Source of the DNA: Liolophura sinensis
Taxonomy: Eukaryota; Mollusca; Polyplacophora; Chitonida; Chitonidae
Direction of reading: 5' to 3'
DNA: 64,000 nucleotides
NCBI RefSeq assembly: GCF_032854445.1
Contig: NC_088295.1
Location: 61,297,249-61,361,248, forward strand
Part shown: positions 12,363 through 24,969 of the stretch, one piece after another
How positions within the stretch are numbered: position 1 is the stretch's first letter
Layout of the letters: each line of letters starts with the position of its first letter
Translations under genes and position numbers: made by a program
Notes under the pieces: generated by a model
What the model was told of the DNA's origin: nothing
Databases searched by the model: none
The model's input: only the letters and a program-made list of their open reading frames with translations

Positions 12363-12840
12363 GATTTAGTCGTTTATCATGTTGTTCTGTTGAGTCAGAC
12401 AGTCTTTATATCTCTTCACATAAACACCAAAGGCATACTTCAGACGGCGGAGGGCTTGTGATTGAGATCCACTTGGGCTTTGGCGCCAGCATTCGATAGC
12501 CTCAAATCTAAAGTTCAAATGAGTACTACGTCTTATCTAATCGTCCACCTCTGGATGAAGGAAACTCTCGTGATACACTTCAGTACCTTCTAATACAGCA
12601 TCTGTGTTAAATGCCAATTCAATAAACTAGAGCTTTGGGCCGATGGATACACCACTATACTACAAGCCGACAAGTCCTTGCTTCGACATCGCCATGATCT
12701 GGGAAATTAAAAAGCCACAGTCTATTCCAATCGGTTTTAATGAGCAATATAGATTAGACTCTGAACGTTACTCCACAGATATTTCACCTCGTATTCACCA
12801 TAAATTAACCAATAGTGCAATGCACTAGTGGTTTTATCAA
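12363..12840 (-). repeat. Inverted copy of duplicated block T (second subfamily)
   Basis: The reverse complement matches 41.69-42.02 and 44.69-44.97 kb: 'ccacttgggctttggcgcc' followed by 'agcattcgatag', and the 'ttcaataaactagagctttg' motif. This subfamily shares a 3' portion not present in the 22.5/29.9/7.5 kb subfamily. Confidence 0.7.
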
Positions 12841-13855
12841 TCATTAATCTCAGTAGCTCACCGTCGGTAACCAGTCTCATGACAATCTACTGACAATGAG
12901 ATCTATCTTCCAGATATACCCAACTGCCTCCGTTCTTCACAGTGTTTACTATACCCATTCCTATGGACAATGACGACGTCTAAACGGACTAAATCCCTTT
13001 AGAACAAAGGCCTGGATTCACTAAATTTATCAACATTTATATTGGCGTTGCTCAACGGTTCAACAGCACCAATGGCTACGAATTCCTGGCATTGCCTGTA
13101 TGAGCTTGCTAGAACATGTATAATGATAAATTATGCGTATATTCTCCAAGGAAACATAAATATAAAAAACTCAATTTTTGTTTTAAAATTCCTTTTTTCT
13201 GTTGTAAACAAATACGTGTAATTTATGGAAATATGTATATGTGTAGATCACGCAAACCACTTTAATACAGGGAAATAGAGGAACACTAATATCCGATATC
13301 ATTTCAAATTTAATTGTCATATTCTTTAAATCCTACCCAGAGAAAACCAATAAAAATAACTGCGTGCGTTTGTGCATATCAGTCCTTTCTTACAAAGCAT
13401 ATAAAAACAATTTTCCAGATATTAATCCCAAAACACAAGAATATCCCATGGAACCTTGCAATAGCGCACTTTTGCATTTTTAAAACTTTCTGACCTACAT
13501 GTGTCAATAGGCTCTACAACGAGCCCAAAAGAAGAGGCTCGCTTCTTTCTCCCAGAACTGAAATTCAGTACTTGAACGTTAGTTTAAGTGGATATATCTG
13601 TATCTCCGTCCCATTGCCAGTAGAATATTCGAGAAAAAAACTGATACAAACGTCTGGTCTGGGCAGTTTGATAACCTTATTTCCTTACAAAACGAGGAGT
13701 GTTGGCTGGGATCAAAAGAAGCTGCCTGCCCGTTGATATGTCTTGCAGTGTTGATGGGGTAAGCTTCCACGAACGAATGTAATGGTGATATCGATCGAGA
13801 GGCTATATTTAATCTGGCTAAAAAACGCATACGCGATGAACAGAGTAGCCTACCA
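12841..13855. other. Anonymous DNA
   Basis: I see no supported gene or element here. The 83-residue minus frame ending near 13579 has no recognisable domain and no convincing splice borders. Confidence 0.4.
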
Positions 13856-13864
13856 TAAATGTAT

Positions 13865-14139
13865 ATTTATTTATTTATTTATTTATTTGATTGGTGTTTT
13901 ACGCCGTACTCAAGAATATTTCACTTATACGACGGCGGTCAGCATTATGGTGGGTGGAAACCGGGCACAGCCGGGGGGAAACCAACGACCATCCGCAGGT
14001 TGCTGGGAGACCTTCCCACTTACGGCCGGAGGGAAAGCCAGCATGAGCTGGACTTGAACTCACAGCGACGGCATTGGTGAGAGACTCCTGGGTCATAACG
14101 CTGCACTAGCGCGCTAACCAATTGAGCCACGGAGGCCCC
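13865..14139 (-). mobile_element. Full-length SINE (family 1)
   Basis: From (ATTT)n through 'gattggtgttttacgccgta', 'cagcattatggtgggtgg' and 'ccatccgcaggttgctggg' to the tRNA-like head 'ttgagccacggaggccccc', all family parts are present. Flanks share 'ca.aaatgtata' on both sides, a likely target-site duplication. The open frames across it are internal SINE frames, not genes. Confidence 0.92.
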
Positions 14140-14144
14140 CAGCA

Positions 14145-15865
14145 CAAATGTATACATACAATGTATTTATATTCTGAAGCAAGTCATTTTAAAGACAGGA
14201 AACAAGACAATAAAATCAGTGAAGTATTTTGTGCATTCAAGCTACGGTTTTCTTCTACAAAAAACATAACATATTATATGAAATAAATTTCGTTTGCTGG
14301 ATTCTATAGACAGTCAAGTCCATTAATCTCTAGCCATTTTAAATCTCAGATGCACCTCTGCTAATTTGTTTCGCAGATATCCACGCGAATCGTCATTAAT
14401 CTTCTACATGTATGACACACTAGTTGATTCAACTATCGTGTTGCAAACAACAGAGCGACGACATGTGGTTTGTGTCATCTAAAGACGTGTGTCTTTGTTC
14501 CTTCCTTCTTGGAAATATGTGTATCATGGTAACCTAATCAACGCTGATTTGATGCAGATGCACTTAGATTCGCCAGGCGTGGACAGATAACTTCTTAAAT
14601 GGAAACAACACGCAAAAGGTATATTACATTCATGGTTTCAGTTAACACAGAGTTAACGCGTTGGGCATCCGTGGTTATATTGTGCATTCCAATGGCTCAA
14701 CCGCCCACAGTGTTCAAGCGTAATTAATGGCTGATCGACATGCCAGCACCCACCCGCTATGTCGACCAAATGAACTCAGGTTCTTGCAGCCACATGCAAA
14801 GCCTAACGTGAACGTTCTCGCGTACACCCATTTACACATATCTTCATTAAGTTTTTTTCTTTACAGAAGTGTCTCTATTTAATGAATGCCTGCTATACAA
14901 TCAGCGAAGACGCCTGGGCAAAAAATAGTATTTTCTATCAGATGTTGCTCATCAGTTATGAACTGTTACCAAATCGTAGTATACTGCTGTTGCTGTACAA
15001 ACATTAAAACAATGATATACTTGCCCAAAGTATTTAGATTATGTATCTGTAAATGTCTCTTTAAGACGGAGTCACTCTTGCTCAGTAAAAGCGTACGTGT
15101 TCAAGGGTAATTTTGAAAGTTTTTGCTTAGAGTCAAATTAATGGTGTCATGTTCAAGGGAAATAACGTCATACCCGCAATATTCCAGCCATATCGTGGCG
15201 ACATTTTTCATCGGCGACTGAATAATAATGTTGTTGATTTGATGCTAGACGAATTCGTACATTGAGTTATCCTCTTTGTTTACAAGAATCCTTAACTGTG
15301 CGAAGCTATATTATGTAATAGCGACTGGCAAATCCGTTTACGAGCTGCAGATCCCAAAACTAATTTGGTAAAACTTCTTGAAAGCCAACTGGCAATTGTC
15401 ATTTATATTGGTATAACAATTTTATTGAGAGCTCACACGATTGTAACAAGGTTGAGCTTAGTTAGCACTAAGCTGTGTTTTTCAGCCGATACTGTAACAT
15501 TTTTCACATTTGGTTAATATCAACTTAATTATCCCCCCAGATTTCGTCCAAGAGAGAGTTAACAAACTAACACGATACGAGGTTATGGCGCCATATTCTG
15601 TTCATGTGATTTATCGACATTGTACGTAATTTCTAGCTTGGTTTCTTCAAAACTCAGTTGCGGTTTCAGGCCTTGGCATTAAAACATCGATCTACAGCGA
15701 TCTTAGAAAACAGAAAGCATTATATAATTTCTGCACTTCTGAGTGCTGTAATACGATTTGTTACGTTGTCTTTATATGCACCACCACATTTCGCAGGCAA
15801 GCCCTCCTGGATATGCGCATACAGTGTTTTCACATACATATAAAGTGAGCGCCAGTGATAAAACA
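14145..15865. other. Anonymous DNA
   Basis: No gene or known element is supported. Frames at 14886-15110 and 15658-15843 are Cys- or hydrophobic-rich but lack splice borders and recognisable motifs. Confidence 0.4.
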
Positions 15866-16095
15866 AAAAAAAATGCCAATGTAATTTTCGAGAACAAAAA
15901 AATTTTAATTCGTATCTGTGTTTTCAGTTAACAGGTTTTATGTAGGCAGGACATTAATCGGGAGGCCGACACTGATTTGTTCATGTCAAACGATGCCTTT
16001 CACGGACGCACGAAAGGCCATAGACATTCGCCACAAATTTTCTCCAGCTGTGACTGGGTTTTTGCACTCGAACATTATCCCGTGCAAATGGTAGC
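15866..16095 (+). repeat. Dispersed repeat, sister of the 3.15-3.54 kb locus
   Basis: It shares with 3.15-3.54 kb the order 'ttgtaatt..gagaacaaaaa', 'atctgtgttttcagttaacagg', 'aggacatta', one diverged minisatellite unit ('gccgacactgatttgtt... ggacgcacga'), 'agacattcgccacaaa' and 'tatcccgtgcaaat'. At 3.2 kb that unit was amplified to four copies. Confidence 0.65.
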
Positions 16096-16790
16096 GGTGT
16101 TGAGAGACATGCAAACATTTTAATCAGTGCCTTGCTTTTTATATTGTGCTTAACACCCTTCTTTATTTCAGCAAATAAATCTAATGATTTAACGCCATTA
16201 TTTCTTCTCATAAATCCGTACATCTCAGTATTTCTTAACATACTCATGTAATTTGTTTCATTTTCCGTCAGTATCACATGGACATGTACAGTCCATGAAA
16301 TCATTAGTAATTAAGTGTAGAAATGTATAGTGGAAATCGAGTCAGCTTTACAATTCACGAACATAAAATTATACGATATACTAAATCTCCTCAACATTTC
16401 ACATCTTCAGCCGTGTGTTAAACAAATATTTTAATTATATTTTAAATGTATTCATAAATATTATTATAATTCCGAATTTACCATACTGAAACTAACGAAC
16501 ATGATGCTACTCCAGTCATAGAATGCTGTCACCGGTATTTCAAATAATTTGTGGTAGTCGTATCTTCTTACGTAACAAAACAGCTTCTTATCATTCATTT
16601 AAATAAATGTATATATATGTTGCATAGATTCAGTTACTCCTCATCAAAATATTTAGATGATCGTTCAAACTTATATGGATCTGAAATATCATATCAACTG
16701 AGAATTGATTTGTCTAATGTATCCCTAAACGCTAAAGAAAGGAGATCTAGTGACAAGCAGTCATTAACAGGGGTGGGCTGGCGGTAGATT

Positions 16791-17043
16791 TTTTTTTTTT
16801 TGATTGGTGTTTTACGCCGTACTCAAGAATATTTCACTTATACGACGGCGGCCAGCATTATGGTGGGTGGAAACCGGGCAGAGCCCGGGGGAAACCCACG
16901 ACCATCCGCAGGTTGCTGACAGACCTTCTCACGTACGGCCGCCAGCATGAGCTGGACTTGAACTCAGAGCGACCGCATTGGTGAGAGACTCCTGGGTCAT
17001 TACGCTGCGCTAGCGCTTTAACCGACTGAGCCACGGAGGCCCC
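16791..17043 (-). mobile_element. Full-length SINE (family 1) with perfect 15-bp TSD
   Basis: All family parts are present, ending in 'tgagccacggaggcccc'. The tail is a pure T run rather than (ATTT)n in this orientation. Flanks share 'ggctggcggtagatt' exactly at 16776-16790 and 17044-17058. The perfect duplication marks this as one of the younger insertions in the window. Confidence 0.95.
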
Positions 17044-17403
17044 GGCTGGCGGTAGATTATGTAAATTTTATAGGAGCTGTTCAGAGTGACCAGTGTCTAG
17101 ATGATCAGCCTCAGGACAATCAACAGTGATCGACTTCCAGATGCAATCAGCACAAGATTCTCACGCAAAATTCATTCAACACCAAAATCTATTATGTGTA
17201 TCTATTGCGGCCAAGAATATACTGTTGAATGTTCTATTTGAATCTTGTGCCGAATTCTCTGAGCTCTATGATAAGTTGATGTGGATATACATTATCGATT
17301 CACCTAGAATAATTGCATGGTCATACCGTGTAATCAACTGCATATACAATGCGTCTACTTTCTTGCGCGATAAAATGAATTAGCCTTGCACCGAACATTT
17401 CAT

Positions 17404-17508
17404 TTTATTTTTTTATTTGATTGGTGTTTTAGGCCGTACTCAAGAATAGTTCACTTATAGGACGATGGTCAGAATTATGGTGGAGGAAACCGTGTAGAGC
17501 CCGAGAGT
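17404..17508 (-). mobile_element. SINE (family 1) 3' fragment
   Basis: T-rich tail, 'gattggtgttttaggccgta', 'caagaatagttcacttat' and a diverged 'cagaattatggtggaggaaa' block, then the similarity ends. It is a short 3' piece in minus orientation. Confidence 0.8.
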
Positions 17509-17980
17509 TTTAAAGCTAGAAAGTATTTGGAAAGTTATGCTCCCAAAATCTATTTCTCTCCGAATAATACATTGGAGTAAGCACAAAATCAGGCTTACCC
17601 TTGCCTACGGCAACGGGTCTATATCTGCCAATGAAAGACTGTCGTTCTAAATGCTATAATTGGACAACTAATCATAACTGTATCACAGAGATAAAGAACA
17701 CCTTAACAACACATATAATATAATGTATAATGGTTATTAGTTACTACATCGCCGATGGTGTTTCAGATTACAGTCGTGTGCTAATGAATAATGAATGTGT
17801 GACTAGAACAACAATAGTATTTTCTTCTCTTCAGAGTCGTAAACCATTAGAATAACAATCGGTAATAATAATGATATTTTTCAGATTGCGATGAAATACA
17901 CGTTTTTACGCTCCTGGATACATTTGTATACAGACAAAGATTGATCTCGTCAAAAAGGACAGATGAGTTCATAAAAATTG

Positions 17981-18080
17981 GTTGACTGATTGGTGTTTAA
18001 CGCTGTGCCCAATAATGTTTCACTTATATGACGGCGATCAGGTTTATGGCTGGAGGAAACCTGAGTGCCCGAAGAAAACA
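17981..18080 (-). mobile_element. Ancient SINE 3' fragment shared by copies A, B and C
   Basis: 'gactgattggtgtttaacgc', 'aataatgtttcacttatatg' and 'ggtttatggctggaggaaac' are a decayed family 1 SINE 3' end. More decayed versions stand at the same place in copy B (about 26480-26550) and copy C (about 35275-35345). The insertion therefore predates the segmental duplication. Confidence 0.65.
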
Positions 18081-18412
18081 ATGATGTTTGGTAATGGACC
18101 TTGCTCCTTTGCTTGTATTGAGAGAGTTTTAATTAGATGCTTACTGAATATAGTCTTGATGTGACATTTCAAACGATAGTTGAAAATGAACAAAATCAAC
18201 TTTGGAATGCCCTAAAATACACAAACCCTATAACATTCTAATTACCCTCTCAACTGAAATGTCATGATCCATGTTATAGACCATAACGTGAAAACTTCAA
18301 AGTTGTAGGGCTTGGTTAGCTTCACTGCACATCAGGTTCATGCACCCCAATATATCATGACTTGAAACAGAATCATTTTCCAGTACGATATGGGTGTAGC
18401 TTTTGGACTTAA

Positions 18413-19052
18413 GCTACCTTCACACTATGCCCGGAACTCCGGATGATGTTCGGAGACCAATAAAGTTTTGTTAGGATGTATTCACACAGTCAAATTTCGG
18501 ATGCACACCAAGAACGCAAGACGTGTGATCATTGAAGTCCTAAATCAGCATTACATTTACTCGACTTAATCTTGTTTATTTTTTTCCAACGTGCCACAAG
18601 GTTTTAAGTGCCAAAATGTGCCAAAAGGGTTTATCTCTTAAATATGATAAGGCAATCATTTTTCGATACCAGCTGAAAGTAGGCTGGCTCACTAAAACAA
18701 AAATCAAGTTAGTGCCGTCAAATCCTACACCCTGAGAATTTTTTAAACATCACCCTTCTCACACAGGTCGTATTCTCCTCAACTTCAACAATCAGCAGTG
18801 TAACTCACTCGTTGCCCGATGCCATGTCTGCAGTGAAGTGTGTGTGTATGTCAACATTGTTGATGCCGAATGGTTTGAAGTAAAAATCGTCACGATTTTC
18901 TAACCCGGGCCGATAAAAATTGGTCTGCGAGCTGCATGAATCGGTCACTGTGCATGAGAACACAGTTTTAAGTTAGCACTTGATCCATTTCCCGCGTAAT
19001 TCGTACGAAATGAACTTCGGGTTCCTGTTTTCGGGCATAATGTGAACGTAGC
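18413..19052. mobile_element. Non-autonomous TIR element flanked by TTAA
   Basis: The left end 'gctaccttcacactatgccc' and the right end (reverse complement 'gctacgttcacattatgccc') match at 18 of 20 positions. Each end is flanked directly by TTAA (18409-18412 and 19053-19056). The 640-bp interior has no transposase frame. A TTAA target duplication is the known habit of piggyBac elements, but the termini do not start with the usual CCC, so the superfamily is left open. Confidence 0.75.
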
Positions 19053-20513
19053 TTAAGTGATGATGCACTCAGATGAAAAGCCCCAAAAAGCGAAGATTTA
19101 TCCGTCCAGGCGGGAAAACCCAAAGAATGCTTGCCATTGTAAAACTTGTCATTGGTACAAGTAAATCTACATGTACACGACCGATTAACCACTGACTGTT
19201 AAAGATGTCTAGTCTTAGAAAAGACATATATCAAGTAACCTCTTGATATCATAATATTATTTGTGTCATTTCTAAGAATACCTAGAACATATTCTCGAAA
19301 TACCAATGCCTGTTGTTACAGCATTGGTTTATAAGTTTTAGGGCAATTCATGTAGAAGCCCACAATGGGCTTCACGTTAGGATTTGTGGGTTTCGCAGGC
19401 ATCAGTCTTGGCCTTAACGTTGTTTCTTATGGCTTGGTTTGAAGACGTCGGCGTTGAAGAAATATAGACTTTGAGGTATTTGCTCAACAAAAAAATTGAA
19501 CATTTTTCAGTTCTTCACAGCGGGAAGCCGATTTAGGGAAAGAAAAACGGCTAAGCTCTACACAATGTGTATGAGTTGTGTGTGTGTATGTGTGTGTTTT
19601 TTTTGACAAAGAGGTTTACCCGAAGATCAAATCTCGATCTCAGCCAGATTATATCAAGGGCAGAGTTTCTTTCAACTACATTCTTAGTCTTAGAAATTGA
19701 AGTTGCGGCGCCAGTCTGCTTTACACATTGTACGAATCTGGTTCACAGTTTTTAACCTTTCACTTATTCCAGTTGAAATAGGCTGAGAACAACAAAAAGT
19801 GGCGGGGTCTGATAAAAAGCCAATAAACCAAATATTGACTAACGGGCTCGCTCCTTAAACACCCAGTCGCTTTGGATTAAACAAATTAATGTACAACATA
19901 CAGGGTGAATGCTAGATATCTCCAATATACGTTACGTTCTTTTTTCCTATTCACCATTTTTTCCTATGTAACATATACACTATGCATATCTGTCGTACTC
20001 AACGTTAATATTCGTAAGACTTATTTTTTGTTTATGAAATATATAACAATAGGAAAATTGACCGGTTGAACCTTATAAAAACATGTCAACTCGAAATATT
20101 TTCACGTGAGAAGGTAACGGGTTAAAGTTAAAATATTTTTGCGAGGCTACCAAGTGAAAACTATGAAATACTAAACTCTACTTCCTTACCTCGGTTACGT
20201 TGAATTCGTCTTAGAGTTAAGTTGAATTTTCTCCAAGTTCAGTTCTATGTTTTCTGCTTGTCTCCAACTACTGTACAATCAGAAACTATTTCAATTATAT
20301 TTCACGAAAATGTTTGATGTAACTAGACTGGCGATAGTGTGATCAAAATTTAAGATAAAGATATACACATATAAGTAAGTGTTGGTTTTACTATTTTGAC
20401 AAGTTGTTTAAAAGCGAAGTTCCTAATGAAAGCTGTACATTAAAGCTTATTTCATACAAAATCAGTTGTTTTATGTTAATACGCAAAATGCATAATGTCT
20501 TTCTCACCACGTG

Positions 20514-20545
20514 TCGGTTGCAAATATTTTCGTATTTGCAACCGA
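20514..20545. other. Perfect 13-bp inverted repeat with 6-nt loop
   Basis: 'tcggttgcaaata' and 'tatttgcaaccga' are exact reverse complements separated by 'ttttcg'. It is not followed by a T run typical of a Pol III terminator, and no gene is adjacent, so its role is unknown. Confidence 0.9.
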
Positions 20546-21982
20546 TTTTCATTTGTCTTTTTTATTTGCCCTCGCTGAATTAATCCTTCTGCAGCTCATT
20601 GTGCTGTATAATCTCGACCCTGCAGCAATGGATTATTAATCAATTAGCCAAGGAGAATGATCTCAATTATGCCCAAGTTGAACAGGGCAATTTATTTTGT
20701 GCGAATGAATAATTGGCTAAAGTGAAAAGGTTTCAAGTTGAGAATAACATAAACACAAGATTTAATATAGCCTGGGGGAGAGAAGGACATGCAGCAAAAC
20801 GGATCTCATATCAATGTGTTTTGTATTCTCGTCATGGTATTAAAGCAGAAACAGACTTAAGGTTCTTAACTCGAAATGTCTTTTATAGAAGAGTTGATAT
20901 GTCATATTTGGTTTAAACTCAGCGTCAGATGTGTACTGCTGCCTTAAAAAATACCCACACATAGTTTCAACTTTCGTGTATTTATTCTTTTCTCTAATTC
21001 TTGCAGAGCAAAGCTACCCTTTTCATACACTCTAACTAATCGAGTATCTAATCCGTCACTTTTATGGAAAAACTGAAATGACATGTTCACAAATCATGAT
21101 TTAATAACTATGCATTGCAAAAGATTTGCGTGACACGTGTTACTTTAGCGTAATGCACCAGCAGTTTAACTCCCAAAAATGAAATACTAATTTTGATAAG
21201 TGAAATTAATCTCTTTACAATGACCTTATAACCCGTGTACTGCTAATATTGTTTAAATCATGGATGACTCTTTACAATAGTTTACTCTTTTTCATTGTCA
21301 ATTGATTTCGATTTTAGTTTGCATTAAGTATCTCTTCCTCTGTGTCAAGGTATGTATCTAGTTTGTTCTACATGGTATATAATTCTCTTAATTATTGGAA
21401 AATACATATCCGACATATCGACTGATAAAGGTTCCTTAATTTTACGAGATTACACTACTAGTGTATTAAGCATTAACAACTGTTAAAAATCTTTACTGCC
21501 TTAAATCGATAGGATGAACATTTGTAATGGCCTATGTTGCTAAGTCGTCAGTCTTATTTACGTCCCAGCTCATCCACATGCATAACTATCTTTACTGAAA
21601 AAGGCGACTTACACGTTTGCACTTTTAATCCCAGGAATAGAATAGCTTCACGCTGTTTTGTTACACCCGTAAATATTTTAGCTGATGTTTAACGCACCTT
21701 GACGAATAAAACAGATATGATTAGTTTCCGACAGTCTTCCATGACAGCTTTTTTTTAAATACATACAAAATAGCTTGATGTTGACCCCGTTCAACTCGTT
21801 TCTCCACTACTCATGACTCTAACTATACAGCATAAATATTTTCTCACGAAATTTGTATAGTGTGCATTTCTTTTCTTTTTCTTCAAATCGGAAAATTTAT
21901 GCCTCGGTATACACAAATATCGGGTGACTACCTGACATCCTCTCTACCGTAAACATGCGATGCTCATCCTTAATGGTTGCCG

Positions 21983-22025
21983 AAGTGTTCAGGACGTAAG
22001 TGTTCAGGACGTAAGTGTTCAGAAC
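21983..22025. repeat. 15-bp tandem repeat, three copies
   Basis: Period 15 with 'gtgttcaggacgtaa' starting at 21985, 22000 and 22015; the third copy has mutated (agaacgc). A further 'ttcaggacgtaa' follows at about 22037. Confidence 0.85.
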
Positions 22026-22539
22026 GCAACAATACTTCAGGACGTAATTTTAAAAGACAAAGGATATATTAATACAGAAAATCTTTTTGTCTCAGCAACC
22101 CTCTTATTTCTCGGAAAACATCAAGCGTAAATAAACATCGCTGATGATAATGGTAATATGTTAAATGTAAGCGCAGCAGTTTTCCATTGCTAATATACCA
22201 GCTGGTAGAATGCTGGTTTTGAATTTGGAGACCCCAATTCAAACTACCGTATGACCCACAGAGGAAAGCATTTATAATAGCAAGGAGTACGGACTATGCG
22301 CCATTGAACGTCAGGAGTGTACCAGCAAAAGGATTTATAAGTGCAAAATACCGATCAATCGATTCTTTCTTGTCCATGCCCCAAAGGTACCTAGACAACT
22401 CTGCAGTCAAAGCGATCAGCATCAAGGTGTAAATATCAAGCAAGTGTGCTTCAGAGCGAGCAGGGCTGTGGCACGAAATAATGGACATTGTAATCCTGAA
22501 GTTGAGGCCCTACTGTAAAACCTCTGGTGTACAGGCGTG

Positions 22540-22900
22540 GATACACCCACTAGTTCACTCTCGAATGGCTATTTTCTTAGGAACATGGTTCCTTACTCAA
22601 GCTGACCATCGAGATATATCGACTGCAGAGTAACAACGTCAAGAGTCTTGACACATTTGCCAATACAGACCAATTATTGTGGATTGTGGTTTCCTAATTA
22701 CCCGGACCAAGACGATATCGAATCAAGTACGGCTTGTCTTGTTGTATACGGTATCCTTTGGCCTAGTGCTCCAGTCTATTGTACTGACATTTTACACACG
22801 GCAGTGTTGGAAGGTACTGAAGCACAGCACGGAGACTGCTTCTTCATTCGATGAGATTAGATCTACACACACGGCTATCGACTCTCTGCCAAATACCAAG
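22540..22900 (+). repeat. Duplicated block T, copy in segment B
   Basis: This is the best-conserved part of the segment. Inverted relatives stand at 7.54-7.96 and 12.36-12.84 kb and direct relatives at 29.83-30.13, 41.69-42.02 and 44.69-44.97 kb. The overlapping 68- and 74-residue frames are not conserved between copies, which argues against coding. Confidence 0.65.
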
Positions 22901-23499
22901 TGACATTCAATGGCTCAAGTTTCACTTTGATGTTTATCTATGAGCATGTACAAAGAACGTTCTTACATGGCATACTGACTACAATATTAAGAAATCAGTT
23001 ATAGTGTATAGCTTGACTTGGTAATAAAAAATATGTCTTAGCTGTCCAGTTTCCCATTCCTGGTTTTTGCTCAATGTGGAACAAATACACCATTATCAAA
23101 GTCTGATCAGCCTGTGGTTAAAGTACTCGAGATCTACATTAATGATTTTACACACGATAAACTCAGCAAACCAACAGTGATCAATAAATATATTATAAAA
23201 GATCTTAGTGGATAAAACTAAACTAAGCTGACGAATTGTCACACATAGCCGGTGAAATCAGGCCTCTAATAATCGCTAACACAATAACAATATACACGCC
23301 CTTTACTTCGTCTCATAGAGAATTGCACTTGTGGTAATTCGACGTTACTTGATTGGAAATTATCTATATGTTATATTGTTCTCAAAATTAAGAAACAATA
23401 ACATATAAACAATGTCAATTTTTATGATAATTACGTTCACAACCACACAATTCCGGTTTAAAATAGGCTATCGATTCCGATCCATGATTTAATAGATGA

Positions 23500-24150
23500 A
23501 ACGAAAGTAGAGCGTAGGTAGAGACAAGCCGCTAGTAATGAGGTCAGCGATCCTAGATATGTGACAAACTAGAACAGTCTTCACACTTCCACGCTATTGT
23601 TGTCATCATTGGGCTCCTCAGAACGGATCGATGAGAGCTATTATTAAAATAATTTATTCCCTTGTGTATCCGGTTATCTTGGACTGCCAGTGTTTAAGAA
23701 ATGGAAAGATGCCAATAAGTTTTTCGCTGTCTGACACCTAGACGCCAAGGACAACACAATACGGAAAAGCAAGATGATTTTCAGGTCTGCAACTATGCCT
23801 AATTACATGCATTTTGCAAGAAGTTAACAGTTTAATGCTGTGGTGTTTTTCTGTTCTTCGTGTTAAAAGTGAAATGTCAACTTGACACACATTTTTAACG
23901 TTTCCAAAAGGGGTTCTGGCAAATGCGGGTAATCTCTCGATACAGCGTCGTGGGCGAACTTCCAACTTGCTGTATCGCAAAGCTTCTCTTTCTAAATGCC
24001 CAGGAATATGGAATGATGCTAACTTGCCGCTGGGTTTTGGACACCTCAGCTTTGCCCCTAAGGACACCTCACTTATCACATTTTCGTAGCGGTTTGATAC
24101 AGAAGCTTCTGGGGAGCACAGACGCAGGTCCTATATCGTAAACCATCACA
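23500..24150 (+). repeat. Sub-unit S, copy S1 (segment B)
   Basis: Landmarks 'atcgatgagagct', 'aatggaaagatgcca', 'gtctgacacctag', 'agatgattttcaggtctgc', 'acgtttcc' and 'atatcgtaaaccatcacaaa' recur in order at S2 (24.97-25.50), S3 (30.77-31.43) and S4 (32.53-33.45 kb). The 113-residue minus frame here is broken in the other copies. Confidence 0.65.
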
Positions 24151-24969
24151 AAGATTAAAGTACTTTTCTGCCTGTCTATAAGTCATATAATGATCAAAGC
24201 ATAAATGCAATTATTCAAATGAAGTGCAAAGAGTTTAGAAAATGAAAATAAATTCTGGATATTGTTAATGTGGTAAAACGGAAAAGATATCTATTTTCGG
24301 AGCTGATATGGACACTTTCTAATAACTCAGTCATAACAGACTGTTTACTACAAAATTACTGGCAATTCTTAAATCTGTCGTGGCATAAAAACACACCATT
24401 TTACGCTTTGCCATCTAATCGCTATCATGGTCCAAATTGCACATTGTATCACTAATTGTTTTGTATTACATAAATTAGATTAAATTATACATTAGATTTA
24501 CGGTAATGTGGAATATCTGATTCTTTTTTTTTGTTTTTTTTTTTGTTTTAGATTTTGCTGTTTCAAAACTAACTTTGGTTTCAAAACAAAAGAAATCCTG
24601 CACAATCCTGCACTATGTGATAATGATTTGTTGACGTTAAAGAGTTTCATAGCTTTTTTAGACATCGCTATAGCTTTAGTTCCAACAGGATATGGCCCTT
24701 CATTATCTGCAACTTGTGCCAATAAGAGGCTTGCGTTTCAGTTGATTGTAAATGGCATTTCTCCTTGAAATCACCGTTAACAGCCTTTCAGGTGTAATTA
24801 CTAATATTGGCTCGTCTGTTTTCCATTGGGTATTCTACTTTCCTAATCATGGCGTTAAGGGTCAATGCTGACATATTTTTGATTACCTGATTCCTAAGCC
24901 TACACAAATTGCAAGCCTGTCACTAAGATGAGATGATCGCCGTTAATTTCAGAATAAACAATATCATCA

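Larger units (their letters stand above)
17530..19860 (+). repeat. Segmental duplication, partial copy A
   Basis: It shares scattered landmarks in order with copies B and C: 'aaccataactg...acagaga', 'gttacagtcgtgt', 'agattgatctcgtcaaa.agga', 'aaaatgaacaaaatcaactt', 'aaaacggctaagctctaca', 'cccgaagatcaaatctcg' and 'ggcgccagtctgctttaca'. A TTAA-flanked TIR element (18413-19052) sits inside it. Only the right-hand part of the unit is present. Confidence 0.65.
19870..22270. other. Anonymous AT-rich DNA
   Basis: Apart from a perfect hairpin at 20514-20545 and a 15-bp triplicate at 21983-22025 I see nothing that explains this stretch. It separates segmental copies A and B. Confidence 0.45.

Noticed and set aside
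23738-24079. 113-residue minus-strand frame
   Set aside because: The three sister copies of sub-unit S have broken or unrelated frames at this place.
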